Program-made: the position numbers and the translations under genes | Shown here: positions 1-8,437 of the stretch, piece after piece | Layout of the letters: each line of letters begins with the position of its first letter | Numbering within the stretch: position 1 is the stretch's first letter | Source of the DNA: Piscinibacter sp. HJYY11 | GTDB lineage: Bacteria > Pseudomonadota > Gammaproteobacteria > Burkholderiales > Burkholderiaceae_C | Direction: 5' to 3' | DNA: 64,000 nucleotides | Assembly: GCF_016735515.1 (NCBI RefSeq) | Contig: NZ_JAERQZ010000001.1 | Coordinates: 62,001-126,000 of the forward strand | The notes under the pieces: generated by a model | The model's database searches: none | The model's input: only the letters and a program-made list of their open reading frames with translations | What the model was told of the DNA's origin: nothing

Positions 1-1785
1 TCCAACAATCGATACCGTGACAACGGCTTTCTTGGAAGCAAGGTTGCTCCACGGGAACGACGGCCTGGCGAACGTGATCTCGATGTCGCTCGAAAGAATC
101 GCTGGCCAGAGGAGCGAAACCTGCCGCCCCTGATTGATACTATTTGTCGTCACAAACGCTGAGGCGGCATCAGACTTCGCGATGTAGTCACGCGCAAGAA
201 TGAACCATCCCGCGACGTAGTCCGCCGATTTGGTGGACTTGATTCTTCCTCCGAACGCTGCCGCCAAGTCGGCTTTCTGGCTCGGGGTCTGATCCTGACT
301 TCCCTTATAGGGCGGGTTACCACAGAGGTAGGTTTCCCCGCCCTCGTTCTCAAAGTCGATCTCCGCCTGCTCCAACGGCGACCCAAACAGGTCGTCAGCA
401 ATGATCTTCACGCCTGTTCCCGTCGGCTGGCAAATGCTCAACCAATCCAGCCGCAACGCATTGCCACACACGATCCAGTTCTTTGCATCCAACGGCAAGA
501 ACTCCGCCAGCGCCTCCTTCTGCCCCCGATACAGCACATCGCACTGGAACTCGGCAATGATCAAGGCGAGCCTCGCAATCTCGGCCGGAAAGTGCCGCAG
601 CTCGATGCCACGAAAGTTGGTCAGCGGGATCTCGCTGCGCAAATGCTCCTCACCCCGGCGGCGGTTGATCTCGGCCTCGATCTCGCGCATCTGCTTGTAG
701 GCAATGACGAGGAAGTTGCCCGAGCCGCAGGCCGGGTCGAACACGCGAATGCGCGCCATGCGGCGACGCAGGTTCAAGAGCTTGGCCTTGTTGTCGCCAG
801 CCGCCGCGAGCTGGGCGCGCAGGTCGTCAAGAAACAGCGGGTTCAACACCTTCAAGATGTTGGGCACGCTGGTGTAGTGCATGCCCAGGGCCCCGCGCTC
901 TTCATCGTCGGCCACGGCCTGGATCATGCTGCCGAAGATGTCGGGGTTGATCTGCTGCCAGTTCAGCGTGCCGGCGTGCAGCAGGTAGGTGCGCGCCATG
1001 CGGGTGAAGCGCGGGGCGCTCGTGCTGCCTGAAAACAGGCCGCCGTTGACGTAGGGGAACTGGTCGGCCCAGGGCCGCAGGCCAGCTTGTGCCCGCTCGG
1101 CGGGCCGCAGGTTCATGGCGCGAAAGATGGCTTCGAGCACCTCGTGCAGGTTGCTGCCGTCGCGCTCGCTGAACTGTTCGAGCGTGCGGGTGAACAGGCC
1201 CTCGCCGTTGAAGATGTCGGTGTCTTCGGCAAAGAAGCAGAAGATGAGCCGCGCCATGAAGTGGTTCATGTCGGGCCGGCGCTCGTCGGTGGCCCAGTCG
1301 GGGTTCTCGCGCAGCAGCTCCACGTACAGCTTGTTCAGGCGGCCGGTGGCGCGCACGTCGACCGGGTTGTCTTTGATCTCCTGGATGGTGGTGATGCCGG
1401 CCAGGGGCAAGAAGAAGCCGAAGTGATCGCTGAAGGCGGGGTAGTCGCAGGCGATGGTGTCGCCGCCGACCAAATCTTCGGCTTCGAGCGTCTGGCCATC
1501 GGTGGCCAGAATGAACTTAGCTTTGCCCTTGGCGGTGGCCGGGCTGCTGCGCAGTGCCTGCAACCCGGCGCCCGTGCCGCCGGGCGGGCAGACGGCGATG
1601 TGGATGTGGTTTCGCAGCAGCACGCCGCCGGGCACGTCCGACGCATTGTTGTTGCCCGCGCGCAGGCGCTTGAGCGTGACCTCCTTGTTGCCAAAGGCGG
1701 CCAGGAAGGCGAAGGGGAACTCGGCAGCGTCAAACGGCTGGAGTGCCAAGTCAGAGATGGCTTGTTCGATTTCTACGGCATTCAT
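1..1785 (-). CDS. MmeI/YeeA-like class I SAM-dependent DNA methyltransferase (partial, runs off left edge)
   Basis: An open frame on the minus strand starts at ATG 1785 (MNAVEIEQAI) and is still open at base 1, so at least 595 residues are present and the C-terminus is missing. The SAM-binding motif FDPACGSGNFL lies near residue 348 and the amino-methyltransferase motif NPPY near residue 488, the order expected for N6-adenine methyltransferases. The long N-terminal part (about 330 residues) followed by a helical spacer fits the MmeI/YeeA-like family, in which one chain can carry target recognition, methylation and sometimes cleavage. The N-terminal nuclease motif of true MmeI enzymes (PD-ExK) is not evident, so a methylation-only enzyme is likely. 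The missing end should hold the target-recognition domain. No separate restriction gene is visible in the window. Confidence 0.88.
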   Translation of the reverse strand, partial: MNAVEIEQAISDLALQPFDAAEFPFAFLAAFGNKEVTLKRLRAGNNNASDVPGGVLLRNHIHIAVCPPGGTGAGLQALRSSPATAKGKAKFILATDGQTLEAEDLVGGDTIACDYPAFSDHFGFFLPLAGITTIQEIKDNPVDVRATGRLNKLYVELLRENPDWATDERRPDMNHFMARLIFCFFAEDTDIFNGEGLFTRTLEQFSERDGSNLHEVLEAIFRAMNLRPAERAQAGLRPWADQFPYVNGGLFSGSTSAPRFTRMARTYLLHAGTLNWQQINPDIFGSMIQAVADDEERGALGMHYTSVPNILKVLNPLFLDDLRAQLAAAGDNKAKLLNLRRRMARIRVFDPACGSGNFLVIAYKQMREIEAEINRRRGEEHLRSEIPLTNFRGIELRHFPAEIARLALIIAEFQCDVLYRGQKEALAEFLPLDAKNWIVCGNALRLDWLSICQPTGTGVKIIADDLFGSPLEQAEIDFENEGGETYLCGNPPYKGSQDQTPSQKADLAAAFGGRIKSTKSADYVAGWFILARDYIAKSDAASAFVTTNSINQGRQVSLLWPAILSSDIEITFARPSFPWSNLASKKAVVTVSIVG

Positions 1786-2200
1786 CGGTGTGCGGGCGCT
1801 CCTCGGGCGCCGCAGCATCGTAACAACCGCGCAGCAGGCCTTGAGAAAGCGCGCCCGGACCTGCGCTGATCACGCGAAATCATCCCAAAGCGGCCCGGCG
1901 CCCGCTCTGCGTACAGCGGCTGTCAGGACGAGAGATCGTCGAATGACCTGTTTCAGACACTGCCGTCATTCAGCCTCCAACGCCGACCGACAGCAGTCAG
2001 TCTAGAGCTGGCATTCAGAGACCGTTGTGCCCGCCACGACTCTCCGCGAACGGTGCGCCTTGTTTGGAGGAAGACGACCATGGCGCTCGCATGCAGCTCT
2101 AAAGTTCACCGTACTTGCCCGTCGAAGGGCAGCCAGCGCGTTGCGCCAGTCGGCCTTCAATGCCTAGAGTCTCCGAAAACTGACTTGATCGCAGCCCGAC
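1786..2200. other. Intergenic stretch without a recognisable gene
   Basis: About 415 bases separate the methyltransferase start from the end of the XRE regulator. The short open frames here have no usable start context and no recognisable protein. The segment next to 1785 must hold the methyltransferase promoter, but no clear -35/-10 pair could be picked. Confidence 0.5.
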
Positions 2201-2518
2201 CTACGTCGGGTGAATTTCTTTCGGCGACACGTTCAGATTTGGCGGGAGTAGAGCTTCGGTCTCCAACAGTAGCTCGCCTGAGCTGCGTCCAAGTGCCTGT
2301 GCGATCTTGATGATCATCGCGAGTGTTGGCATGTGTTCGCCACGTTCGATCTTTCCCATGTGCGAGCGCTCGACACCCGCCATGTGAGCGAGCGTCTCTT
2401 GAGCGACCCCTTCCTCAGTTCTGGCGGCGCGAACAACTGAACCAAACGCGCGTGCGAGCACGCCATCGAATGACTTCGCGCCTGCTGGTCGACCCCTTCG
2501 AACTGCCCGCTTCTGCAT
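2201..2518 (-). CDS. XRE-family helix-turn-helix transcriptional regulator
   Basis: This 105-residue protein has a basic N-terminus (MQKRAVRRGRPAG) followed by a single Cro/C1-type helix-turn-helix around residues 25-80. The turn reads AQETLAHMAGVERSHMGKIE, with the usual continuation P-T-L...I-A-Q-A-L. ATG 2518 was chosen over the upstream open frame (to 2734) because the family begins just before the HTH and the upstream part overlaps the divergent gene. It is small and has no sensor domain, so it is probably a local repressor. It lies beside a methyltransferase, a common place for a controller protein, and diverges from the gene at 2634. Its target is not known. Confidence 0.85.
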   Translation of the reverse strand: MQKRAVRRGRPAGAKSFDGVLARAFGSVVRAARTEEGVAQETLAHMAGVERSHMGKIERGEHMPTLAMIIKIAQALGRSSGELLLETEALLPPNLNVSPKEIHPT

Positions 2519-2633
2519 GCACAGGAGCGTCAAACTTGAGATCGCTTTAAACCACGTTATATTTAACTCAGCGGATGTTGTGCACTCCTTCTCTACATCG
2601 CGTCCGCGATATGAATGCACCTTGGAGGTCCAG

Positions 2634-3167
2634 ATGGATGTGCAGCCAACGATGATCCGCGGTGCCTGGCGCGCACTTCCGCTTTGTAGTCGGTATCGGA
2701 ACGTCACCTTCCACACGGTTCCAATACGCCCCATTGACGCAAGCGCAGTTGGTCAGGAGGGCGTTCGATGGGCTGTCGCGGAGTCCCAGGACGGTCAGCT
2801 GGAGCTGCTGGGCCCCTGGGCCGTATCGCCAGAGGTTGGCTGGGACGAGCTCTTTCGCGACTTGGCTCGGCGGGGCGTGGACTTGCTTGGCCGCGTGACT
2901 GGAGCCGACAGTGCAGCGGCCCTGAAGTCTCTGAGCGTGCACTTCCCGACGGCGAGGGTGTATGAGGCCGTGTCTGATATGTCTCGGCAGTCGTTGTCAT
3001 TTGGCCCGTTCAAAGTTCCTCGGCGCCTGAAGGGCAGGGGCATGTTCGCCAGTAGTACTGAGGTGGCGCTCACCAAGGTTGAAGCGGTACTGAGACGTGC
3101 GGATCGGCGGCTGGGAGGAGCGGGCGTCGGCTTGGGTGTTCCTGGCCTTCAATCGAGTCACGGGTGA
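2634..3167 (+). CDS. Hypothetical protein resembling a fragment of a Mutator/IS256-type transposase
   Basis: ATG 2634 has a good ribosome binding site (GGAGG seven bases upstream) and gives 177 residues. The central part (about residues 45-115: WAVAESQDGQLELLG, then a DELFRDLARRGVD segment, then FPTARVYEAVSDM) follows the spacing of the catalytic core of IS256-type transposases, where a line such as 'vlGvd.eG.kEvLG' precedes 'l.dLk.RGv' and a 'V..CivHm.R' block. The first Asp and the Cys-His pair of active enzymes are not preserved. It could be a decayed transposase reused as a small protein, or an unrelated hypothetical. No terminal inverted repeats were seen. It diverges from the XRE gene with 115 bases between starts. 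Confidence 0.45.
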   Translation: MDVQPTMIRGAWRALPLCSRYRNVTFHTVPIRPIDASAVGQEGVRWAVAESQDGQLELLGPWAVSPEVGWDELFRDLARRGVDLLGRVTGADSAAALKSLSVHFPTARVYEAVSDMSRQSLSFGPFKVPRRLKGRGMFASSTEVALTKVEAVLRRADRRLGGAGVGLGVPGLQSSHG

Positions 3168-3367
3168 TCGCCTAGCTGCTAGACGAGCTCACGGCGCTCG
3201 TTGTGCACGCGAAAAGTCGCGGGGCATCGTCGCGGCCGTTGGATCGACGAGGGGCGGTGAAGTGATCGCCCCGGGGGCGTGGGATCTTCGTTCACAACGT
3301 CGTACCGCAGATCACCAAGCCGACATTGCCGCTCGCGGCCTCGAGTGGTAGCCCCCTCTTGGGTGTG

Positions 3368-4111
3368 TCAGCGCTTTTCGAGCAGGCCATAGGCGGCCGC
3401 GCGCCGGGCGGATGCCTTGCGGCTGGCGCACTCCATCCGGACGTTGATGCGCTGGAAGCGGGAGTCGACGGACGCGGAGGTCATGCCGGTGCGCTGCGCG
3501 ATCTCTTTCGTTCCCAAGCCCTCGTATTCCATGCGCAGCAGCTCGATGTCGGAGGGTTGCAGGCGGGCAGCTTCGCGCAGGCGTGCGCTCAGGTAGCGGC
3601 TTAGCCAATCGTGCAGCTCGCCGGCCAGGGCGCGTGCGAGTGTTCTGATTCGAGCGGTCTGGGGGTCTTCGAAAAGGGTCGAGTTGTCGCTGCCCAGGCA
3701 CAGCATCTCGACGCGGTTCGCCGCCGCGCTCTGGGACACGGGCACGATCAGGCACGCGCGGAACCCGTAGCGGGCCGCCAGTGCCACTGCGGCGGCATCG
3801 GAGTCATGGGTGAGTTCGACCTCCAGGTGCGTGCCGGGCATGGAATGGGAGCGCGCGAATCGGAACCAGGGGTGGTCCACCAGGGGGCCCAGTTGCCGCT
3901 GCTGCTGGGCGAAGGTGGGATCGCAGGCATAGAGGCTGAGATTGAGCGTCTCGCGTTCGTTCTCCGGGATGGAAGCGGTGTAGAGGCTGCCGCTGGCACC
4001 GAGGGCATCTGTGGCCACGTGGAGGCATTCCAGGAGTTCGGGCGCGTCTATGGCGCTCGCGATGCGCGTGATCGCGTCGAGCGCGCGTGCGGAGTCGTTC
4101 TCCGCCGTCAC
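3368..4111 (-). CDS. LuxR-family transcriptional regulator with autoinducer-binding-like N-terminus
   Basis: The protein has 247 residues from GTG 4111. The C-terminal 65 residues form a LuxR/GerE helix-turn-helix (LQPSDIELLRMEYEGLGTKE and on through MTSASVDSRFQRI). The N-terminal 170 residues have the layout of an autoinducer-binding (PAS-like) domain, with a conserved-looking HPWFRF aromatic patch and a final strand CLGS. The GTG start overlaps the TGA of the upstream small gene (GTGA), which is why it was preferred to the long open frame reaching 4798. No luxI-type synthase is in the window, so if it binds an acyl-homoserine lactone it is a solo receptor. The ligand and target are unknown. 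Confidence 0.8.
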   Translation of the reverse strand: MTAENDSARALDAITRIASAIDAPELLECLHVATDALGASGSLYTASIPENERETLNLSLYACDPTFAQQQRQLGPLVDHPWFRFARSHSMPGTHLEVELTHDSDAAAVALAARYGFRACLIVPVSQSAAANRVEMLCLGSDNSTLFEDPQTARIRTLARALAGELHDWLSRYLSARLREAARLQPSDIELLRMEYEGLGTKEIAQRTGMTSASVDSRFQRINVRMECASRKASARRAAAYGLLEKR

Positions 4112-4413
4112 GCCTCGTTGCCCGCCATGCGTTGGTTGGCGCGATCGAAGACCCGGGCGAAGGCCGACTGCAGCTGAGCGTGTGGCAACGGGTCGGTGAA
4201 GCGGCGCGGGTCTTCCTGGACGTACGTGTCGATCTGTTCGCGTGTTTGGAACAGGGCCCAGGACTCCGCGCGCAGTCCGGGTCGGAACCGCTCCCGATCT
4301 CGGGCGGCCACGCCGGACCCGACTCGGACGAGATGGGTGTGCCAGCGCTCTCCGCGGACGCAGGCTCTTCCATCGGTGATCTGTGCAGGTGAAACCGTGT
4401 GTCGTTGCTGCAT
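4108..4413 (-). CDS. Small protein of unknown function, translationally coupled to the LuxR gene
   Basis: This is a 101-residue, basic, arginine-rich frame starting MQQRHTVSPA and ending RMAGNEA. Its stop overlaps the GTG start of the LuxR gene by the four-base GTGA arrangement, which supports co-translation. It shows no signal peptide, membrane segment or known motif. The family was not recognised. Coding status rests on the overlap and on the frame lying opposite otherwise empty DNA. Confidence 0.45.
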   Translation of the reverse strand: MQQRHTVSPAQITDGRACVRGERWHTHLVRVGSGVAARDRERFRPGLRAESWALFQTREQIDTYVQEDPRRFTDPLPHAQLQSAFARVFDRANQRMAGNEA

Positions 4414-4858
4414 GACGGGCTTCCTGTAGGGGCTCGACTTCGAGCCCGGCGCTGCGGTTCGTCCGCAGCAGGTGCGTGAATCTCGCGGCGGTGCAGGCTT
4501 GCATCAACGTTGGGGTGGCAATGGATGCCCGGACGTTCGGTCGATGTCCGCGGTTCCGTTCGTTCGTGGCGGTCCATCGGACGTCGGTGCCGACCGTTTG
4601 CGGGAACGGCCGAACACGCGACGGGGTGACATCGCTGAAGGTGGCACCGCCGGTTCGCACGATGCGCACCGGCTGGTGGTGTGGGGCGGTGGTTGGGCGC
4701 CTTGGGACTTGGACCTTGCGTCGGAATGCCGGCACTTTCGTTCGGTGGGGCTCGCGCACAATCCCGCCCGGAGACAGGTCCTGGGAGGGTCCGCTCAAGC
4801 CGGTGTACTGCCGGTCTTGTCGTTCGAGTGCCGAGTCCGTCGCAAGGATGCTACGTCG
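4414..4858. other. Divergent intergenic region, no gene recognised
   Basis: About 445 bases lie between the small LuxR-coupled gene (minus) and the sigma factor (plus). The sigma-factor frame is open back to 4472, but that extension has no sigma-factor similarity and lacks a ribosome binding site. The region must contain promoters for both directions. No convincing -35/-10 or operator could be assigned. Confidence 0.45.
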
Positions 4859-5332
4859 ATGATCTGCAACTGGCGTTCAGCCTTCGCGCGCGTGCGATCT
4901 GCCTTGATGCGGCGTGGTCGCAGCGAACAAGATGCCGAGGACCTGGTCCAGGAGGCCTGGGTCCGGCTGGCCTGCTATGAGCAGGAGGTGATCGAACCGG
5001 AGGCGTTCCTCATGCGTGCTGCGCTGAACCTGTCCCTGGACGCCCACCGCGTGGCGAGAAACCGCGGCGAGCAGCTGGTGGTGGACGAGGTGGTGCTGAT
5101 CGACGGCTCGCCCGGGACCGAAGACATCGTGCTGGCCCGCGAGCGGATGGTCCGCCTGAGCGAGTGCCTGGGTCAGCTCCCGCCTCGAACGCGGGAGATC
5201 TTCCTGGCGCACCGCGTCGACGGTCTGCGCTACCAGGACATCGCCCGGCATCACGGGGTGAGCGTGAGTGCGGTGGAGAAGCACATCGCGAAGGCGACGC
5301 TGCTGCTGACGAGCGGGATGGAGGGCTGGTAG
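4859..5332 (+). CDS. ECF (FecI-like) RNA polymerase sigma factor
   Basis: The 157-residue protein has sigma region 2 near residues 15-80 (DAEDLVQEAWVRL is the region 2.2 core-binding helix) and region 4 near residues 105-155 (LPPRTREIFLAHRVDGLRYQ followed by an HTH ending VSVSAVEKHIAKA). ATG 4859 is preceded by AAGGA ten bases upstream. The wording of region 4 fits the FecI-like, FecR-controlled group. The next gene, one base downstream, is its FecR partner. Such pairs normally regulate a TonB-dependent receptor that lies next to them; none follows here. Confidence 0.9.
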   Translation: MICNWRSAFARVRSALMRRGRSEQDAEDLVQEAWVRLACYEQEVIEPEAFLMRAALNLSLDAHRVARNRGEQLVVDEVVLIDGSPGTEDIVLARERMVRLSECLGQLPPRTREIFLAHRVDGLRYQDIARHHGVSVSAVEKHIAKATLLLTSGMEGW

Positions 5333-5333
5333 C

Positions 5334-6521
5334 GTGAGCCGTCCGCAGACTGTCTTGGAAGAAGGCGACCGTGGCGACGCACCGCTCGTCGTTCCGCGGC
5401 AGGTCCTGGCGGAAGCGGCGGTCTGGGTGGCGCGCCTGCATGGGCCGGATCGCTCTGCGCGCATGGAGCGCGACTGCCTGGCCTGGCAGGCACGTTCCGC
5501 AGCGCATCGCAGGGCCTTGGAGAAGTGCACTGACACGTGGCAGGACGTTCCACGGTTGACGCTGGGCGATGCCTACGCCCGTGCGGTTTCCCCATCAGGC
5601 GCGGCTCGCGTGTCCGGGCGGGCTTGGCGTCGTGCGCGGTGGGTGCTCGGCGCCGGCCTGGCGGTCGTGTGTGCGGCGGTGGGCATCGGCATCCAGCAGT
5701 GGCGCGAGCTGGGACGGCATGTGACCGACGTGGGCGAGCAGCAGCTGATCGTGCTCGACGACGGCAGCCGGGTGTCCCTCAACACCGCCTCGCGCGTCCG
5801 CGTGTCCCTGGGCAGCCAGCAGCGCCTTGTCACGGTCGAAGCGGGCGAAGCCCTCTTCGAAGTAGCAAGGGATCGACGGCGGCCCTTCGTCGTGCGAGCC
5901 GCCGGGGCCGAGGTCGTTGCGGTCGGGACGACCTTCGCGGTGCGCCTGCAGGGCGGCCGTGCCGACGTGGCCAATTCGTTGTCGGTGACGCTGGTGGAGG
6001 GCCAGGTGATCGTTTGGCATGCCGAGGGCACCGCATCCGGCCAGGACGCGCTTCCCTCGCCGCTGGCCCTGCAGGCCGGCCAGCGCCTGCAGCTCATCCA
6101 CCGCGCCGGCATCGGTGGATGGACACAGACGCTCGACCGCCCCCACATCGAGAGCCTGCTGGCGTGGAAGCGCAGCCTCGCCAGCTTCGTCGACGTGTCG
6201 CTCGCGGATGCGGTGGCCGAGATGAACCGCTACAGCCGAACGCCCATCGTGCTGGTGGATCGCGAGAGGCTGGCTTCGTTGCGGGTCAGCGGGGAGTTCA
6301 AGACCGCGGACTTGATGGGCTTCGCACGGGCGATGGCCAACTTGCACGATCTGCACCTGCAGGAAGCGGGAGGACGACTGGAGTTGTACGCATACCCCTC
6401 AACCAGCGGGTGGCGTCGTGTCGGCGCCTGCGGAGCGCAAGTTCTCGAGCCCCCGGCGGAGCCGCGACTCGTCAGTTGTGGTGCGCTGATATCTCCTGGC
6501 GGTCTCGTGACAAAGGGCTGA
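5334..6521 (+). CDS. FecR-family anti-sigma/transmembrane signalling protein
   Basis: The start is GTG 5334, directly after the sigma gene stop, giving 395 residues. The N-terminal cytoplasmic part (about 1-95) holds the DUF4880-like helical segment with the A-x-x-W and H-R-x-A-L-E features (AAHRRALEKC). A single membrane helix follows near 105-120 (GAGLAVVCAAVGIGI). The periplasmic FecR domain is around 130-240 (LDDGSRVSLNTASRVRV, EAGEALFEVARD, FVVRAAGAEVVAVGTTF). A C-terminal STN/DUF4974-like part is near 280-350 (SLADAVAEMNRYSRTPIVL). It should hold or activate the adjacent sigma factor in response to a periplasmic contact. The tail has two cysteines and an unusual extension of about 40 residues. 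Confidence 0.9.
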   Translation: MSRPQTVLEEGDRGDAPLVVPRQVLAEAAVWVARLHGPDRSARMERDCLAWQARSAAHRRALEKCTDTWQDVPRLTLGDAYARAVSPSGAARVSGRAWRRARWVLGAGLAVVCAAVGIGIQQWRELGRHVTDVGEQQLIVLDDGSRVSLNTASRVRVSLGSQQRLVTVEAGEALFEVARDRRRPFVVRAAGAEVVAVGTTFAVRLQGGRADVANSLSVTLVEGQVIVWHAEGTASGQDALPSPLALQAGQRLQLIHRAGIGGWTQTLDRPHIESLLAWKRSLASFVDVSLADAVAEMNRYSRTPIVLVDRERLASLRVSGEFKTADLMGFARAMANLHDLHLQEAGGRLELYAYPSTSGWRRVGACGAQVLEPPAEPRLVSCGALISPGGLVTKG

Positions 6522-6548
6522 TCGCCGTGCAGAGCAGGCGGCCTGCTT

Positions 6549-7010
6549 TCACCAGTACCACACGAGCGAGCCGTCCTCGGGCGTCAGGCGCCATTTCTCC
6601 ATCGCCCTGTCCAGCGCCAGGGAGGTCACGGAGAGTTCGACCGGCGCGAGCGGAGGAGGGCCGAGCCCAGCACCTTCAGTGCGTTGTCCGCTCCACACCC
6701 GGTGTGCCCAGGACACCTTGTGCTCCACCGCCATCTCGACTTCGCCCACCTGCCGGAGTTGCTTCAGCCCGCTTCGCGCGTGACGCGTAGGCCACATCGG
6801 TTCGAACCCGGCGAACGTGGCACCCCGGTTGACCGCTCCCCAGAAGCCGCGTTCCAGACCGAGCGCGGCCTCCACTGCGGCGTGCACCAGATCATGCGGA
6901 AGTGTCGGGCCCGTCTCCCGTGCTCGCATGCGGAGGTCCGGCCCCGATGCACGATGCGTCTCTTCGATGCTGTGCATCGCGCGTGCGTGCTTGGTGAAGC
7001 GGATCTCCAT
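6549..7010 (-). CDS. Conserved hypothetical protein (153 aa)
   Basis: ATG 7010 is preceded by AGGA, and the frame encodes MEIRFTKHAR... with the segment LPHDLVHAAVEAALGLERGF near residues 38-57. A small proteobacterial family of unknown function has this layout (a short strand pair, then an L-x-H-D-L-V-H-x-A-V-E helix, then 'GFWG'). No enzymatic motif beyond the paired histidines is visible and there is no export signal. It is convergent with the fecR gene, 27 bases apart. The function is unknown. Confidence 0.6.
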   Translation of the reverse strand: MEIRFTKHARAMHSIEETHRASGPDLRMRARETGPTLPHDLVHAAVEAALGLERGFWGAVNRGATFAGFEPMWPTRHARSGLKQLRQVGEVEMAVEHKVSWAHRVWSGQRTEGAGLGPPPLAPVELSVTSLALDRAMEKWRLTPEDGSLVWYW

Positions 7011-7314
7011 CGCAGTCCTGTCTTGCGCGTGGCGGGTTCTTGGCGTCACGGTGGCAATCATGTCGCCGGGGCGAAGGCTGCCATGCGCTGGAACTTCTCG
7101 GAGGTCGTGTTCCACGGCGGAGGCAGATGAGTGGGCGAAACCTGCTCCAACGCATCCGCCATATCGCGCCAGCATAACTGCTCACCGACGTCGGTCGGAT
7201 AAGACGGGCACCCATGCGAGTGGGAGGGACTCGTGCTGTCGCTGGTTCGCCCTGAATTTCTGAAGCTTTGCCGAGCGAGTTCGCACGACGGTATGGAGAT
7301 TGATGCAGCGCTGA
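7011..7314. other. Intergenic stretch, no gene recognised
   Basis: About 300 bases between two divergent genes. Short frames on both strands have no family resemblance. It should contain promoters for the 153-residue protein and for the RAYT-related gene. Confidence 0.4.
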
Positions 7315-8373
7315 GTGAAACGGCGGCCGGATCGTCATTGCTGCATGACGAAGTCAAGATCAGGAGATCAAGGGCACGACCGTTCATCGACGACTTGGGC
7401 CTTGACGTGGCAGGCCGCCGTGGGGCGCAGCTTCTTTGCCGACCCCTCGCTGGCAGCACGCATACGCGAGCGACTGCTCGGAGCGCACGAGCGAGAGGGA
7501 AGGGAGCTGGTGGATTACCTGCTTCTGCCCGGTGAACTCCACGCCATCTCGACGATCGCTTCCGGCGACTCCGTGGGCAGCGTCGCACGTGCGGTGGGCA
7601 ATGTGGTGTCGCGCTGGGTCCGTGAGGCGCAGCCCCTGCGAAGTCCTGTGATGGCCGGTCGGTATTCCGCGCGGTGCATCGAGACGGTGGAGGCGCTGAA
7701 GCATGAGGTCAGGGCACTCGCCTGGCGTCCGGTGGAGCTCGGCCTGAGTGCGACGCCAACGCACTATCCGCACGGAGCCTTCCGCATCCTGCTCGGCCTC
7801 ACGCCGGCCCGCGGCTTCGACGCCCGACCGGTGCTGAAGTTGTTCGGCGACTCGGTGCAGGGTGCGCGCGCATCCCTTCGCCGTTGGGTTGCTGAACGTC
7901 CGTCCGAACAGGCATGGCGGGAGTGGGAGCTCGGGCGAGGCCTGCAACTGGCCACCGGCGCCCTGGGTCCACGCCCGAGCGGTGCCAAGGCCGTCACCGG
8001 AGCGGCAGCGGCACTGATTGCCGCAGGTGGCTCGTCGCAGGTCGAAGGCGCCTTGCGGTTGCTGGAGGTTTGGGTCGCTGCAAAAATGCAGCTGGGACGT
8101 GGGACGCCGCTGCGCGAGCTGTCATCTTCCGAGGGGGCGCGTGGACGGGCGCTCGTCGGCTTGCTGGCGTTGCGGCACCGCGTCTGTTCGGCGTCGTCGG
8201 TCGCGCGCCACTTCGGCCGGGCCAAGGCCACGCTCAGTGAGCAGATGGCGGCGTGCCGGCGGCGATCGGTCGACCGTCAGATTCTGGAGACGCCGCTGCG
8301 TCGGATCCTGGACGAAGCGACCGCGCTGGTCGCGCGAGACTCGACCACTCGCGGCGGCGGCCGAGGCGACTGA
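7315..8373 (+). CDS. RAYT/IS200-like (Y1 transposase-related) protein with degenerate HUH motif and C-terminal HTH
   Basis: The protein has 352 residues from GTG 7315 (ATG 7345 is an alternative). Its order follows REP-associated tyrosine transposases. FFADPSLAARIRERL is followed by YLLLPGELHAISTI at the place of the usual 'YvLMpNHvHLlv' block. Next comes RYSARCIETVEALKHEVRAL with WRPVELGL, matching 'RYkail...YVhlNPVrAGLv', and then PHGAFRILLGL, matching 'pWSSyrallG'. At the C-terminus (about 275-330) RALVGLLALRHRVC...SVARHFGRAKATLS resembles the DnaA-like HTH of long RAYTs. The first histidine of the HUH pair is replaced by glutamate, so strand cleavage is probably lost. A domesticated DNA-binding protein is the best reading. 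Confidence 0.6.
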   Translation: MKRRPDRHCCMTKSRSGDQGHDRSSTTWALTWQAAVGRSFFADPSLAARIRERLLGAHEREGRELVDYLLLPGELHAISTIASGDSVGSVARAVGNVVSRWVREAQPLRSPVMAGRYSARCIETVEALKHEVRALAWRPVELGLSATPTHYPHGAFRILLGLTPARGFDARPVLKLFGDSVQGARASLRRWVAERPSEQAWREWELGRGLQLATGALGPRPSGAKAVTGAAAALIAAGGSSQVEGALRLLEVWVAAKMQLGRGTPLRELSSSEGARGRALVGLLALRHRVCSASSVARHFGRAKATLSEQMAACRRRSVDRQILETPLRRILDEATALVARDSTTRGGGRGD

Positions 8374-8437
8374 CCCCGAGGGCCGAGGCCCCCGTGCTCG
8401 ATGGCGGCTGACGACCCGCCTTGACGCGTTCGTACCC

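Noticed and set aside
4472..4858. An N-terminal extension of the ECF sigma factor
   Set aside because: The open frame has no sigma-factor features and no ribosome binding site; region 2 begins right after ATG 4859.
6799..6810. GGTTCGAACCC-type word resembling a tRNA T-loop
   Set aside because: It lies inside the coding frame of the 153-residue protein and has no acceptor stem, D-arm or anticodon arm around it.
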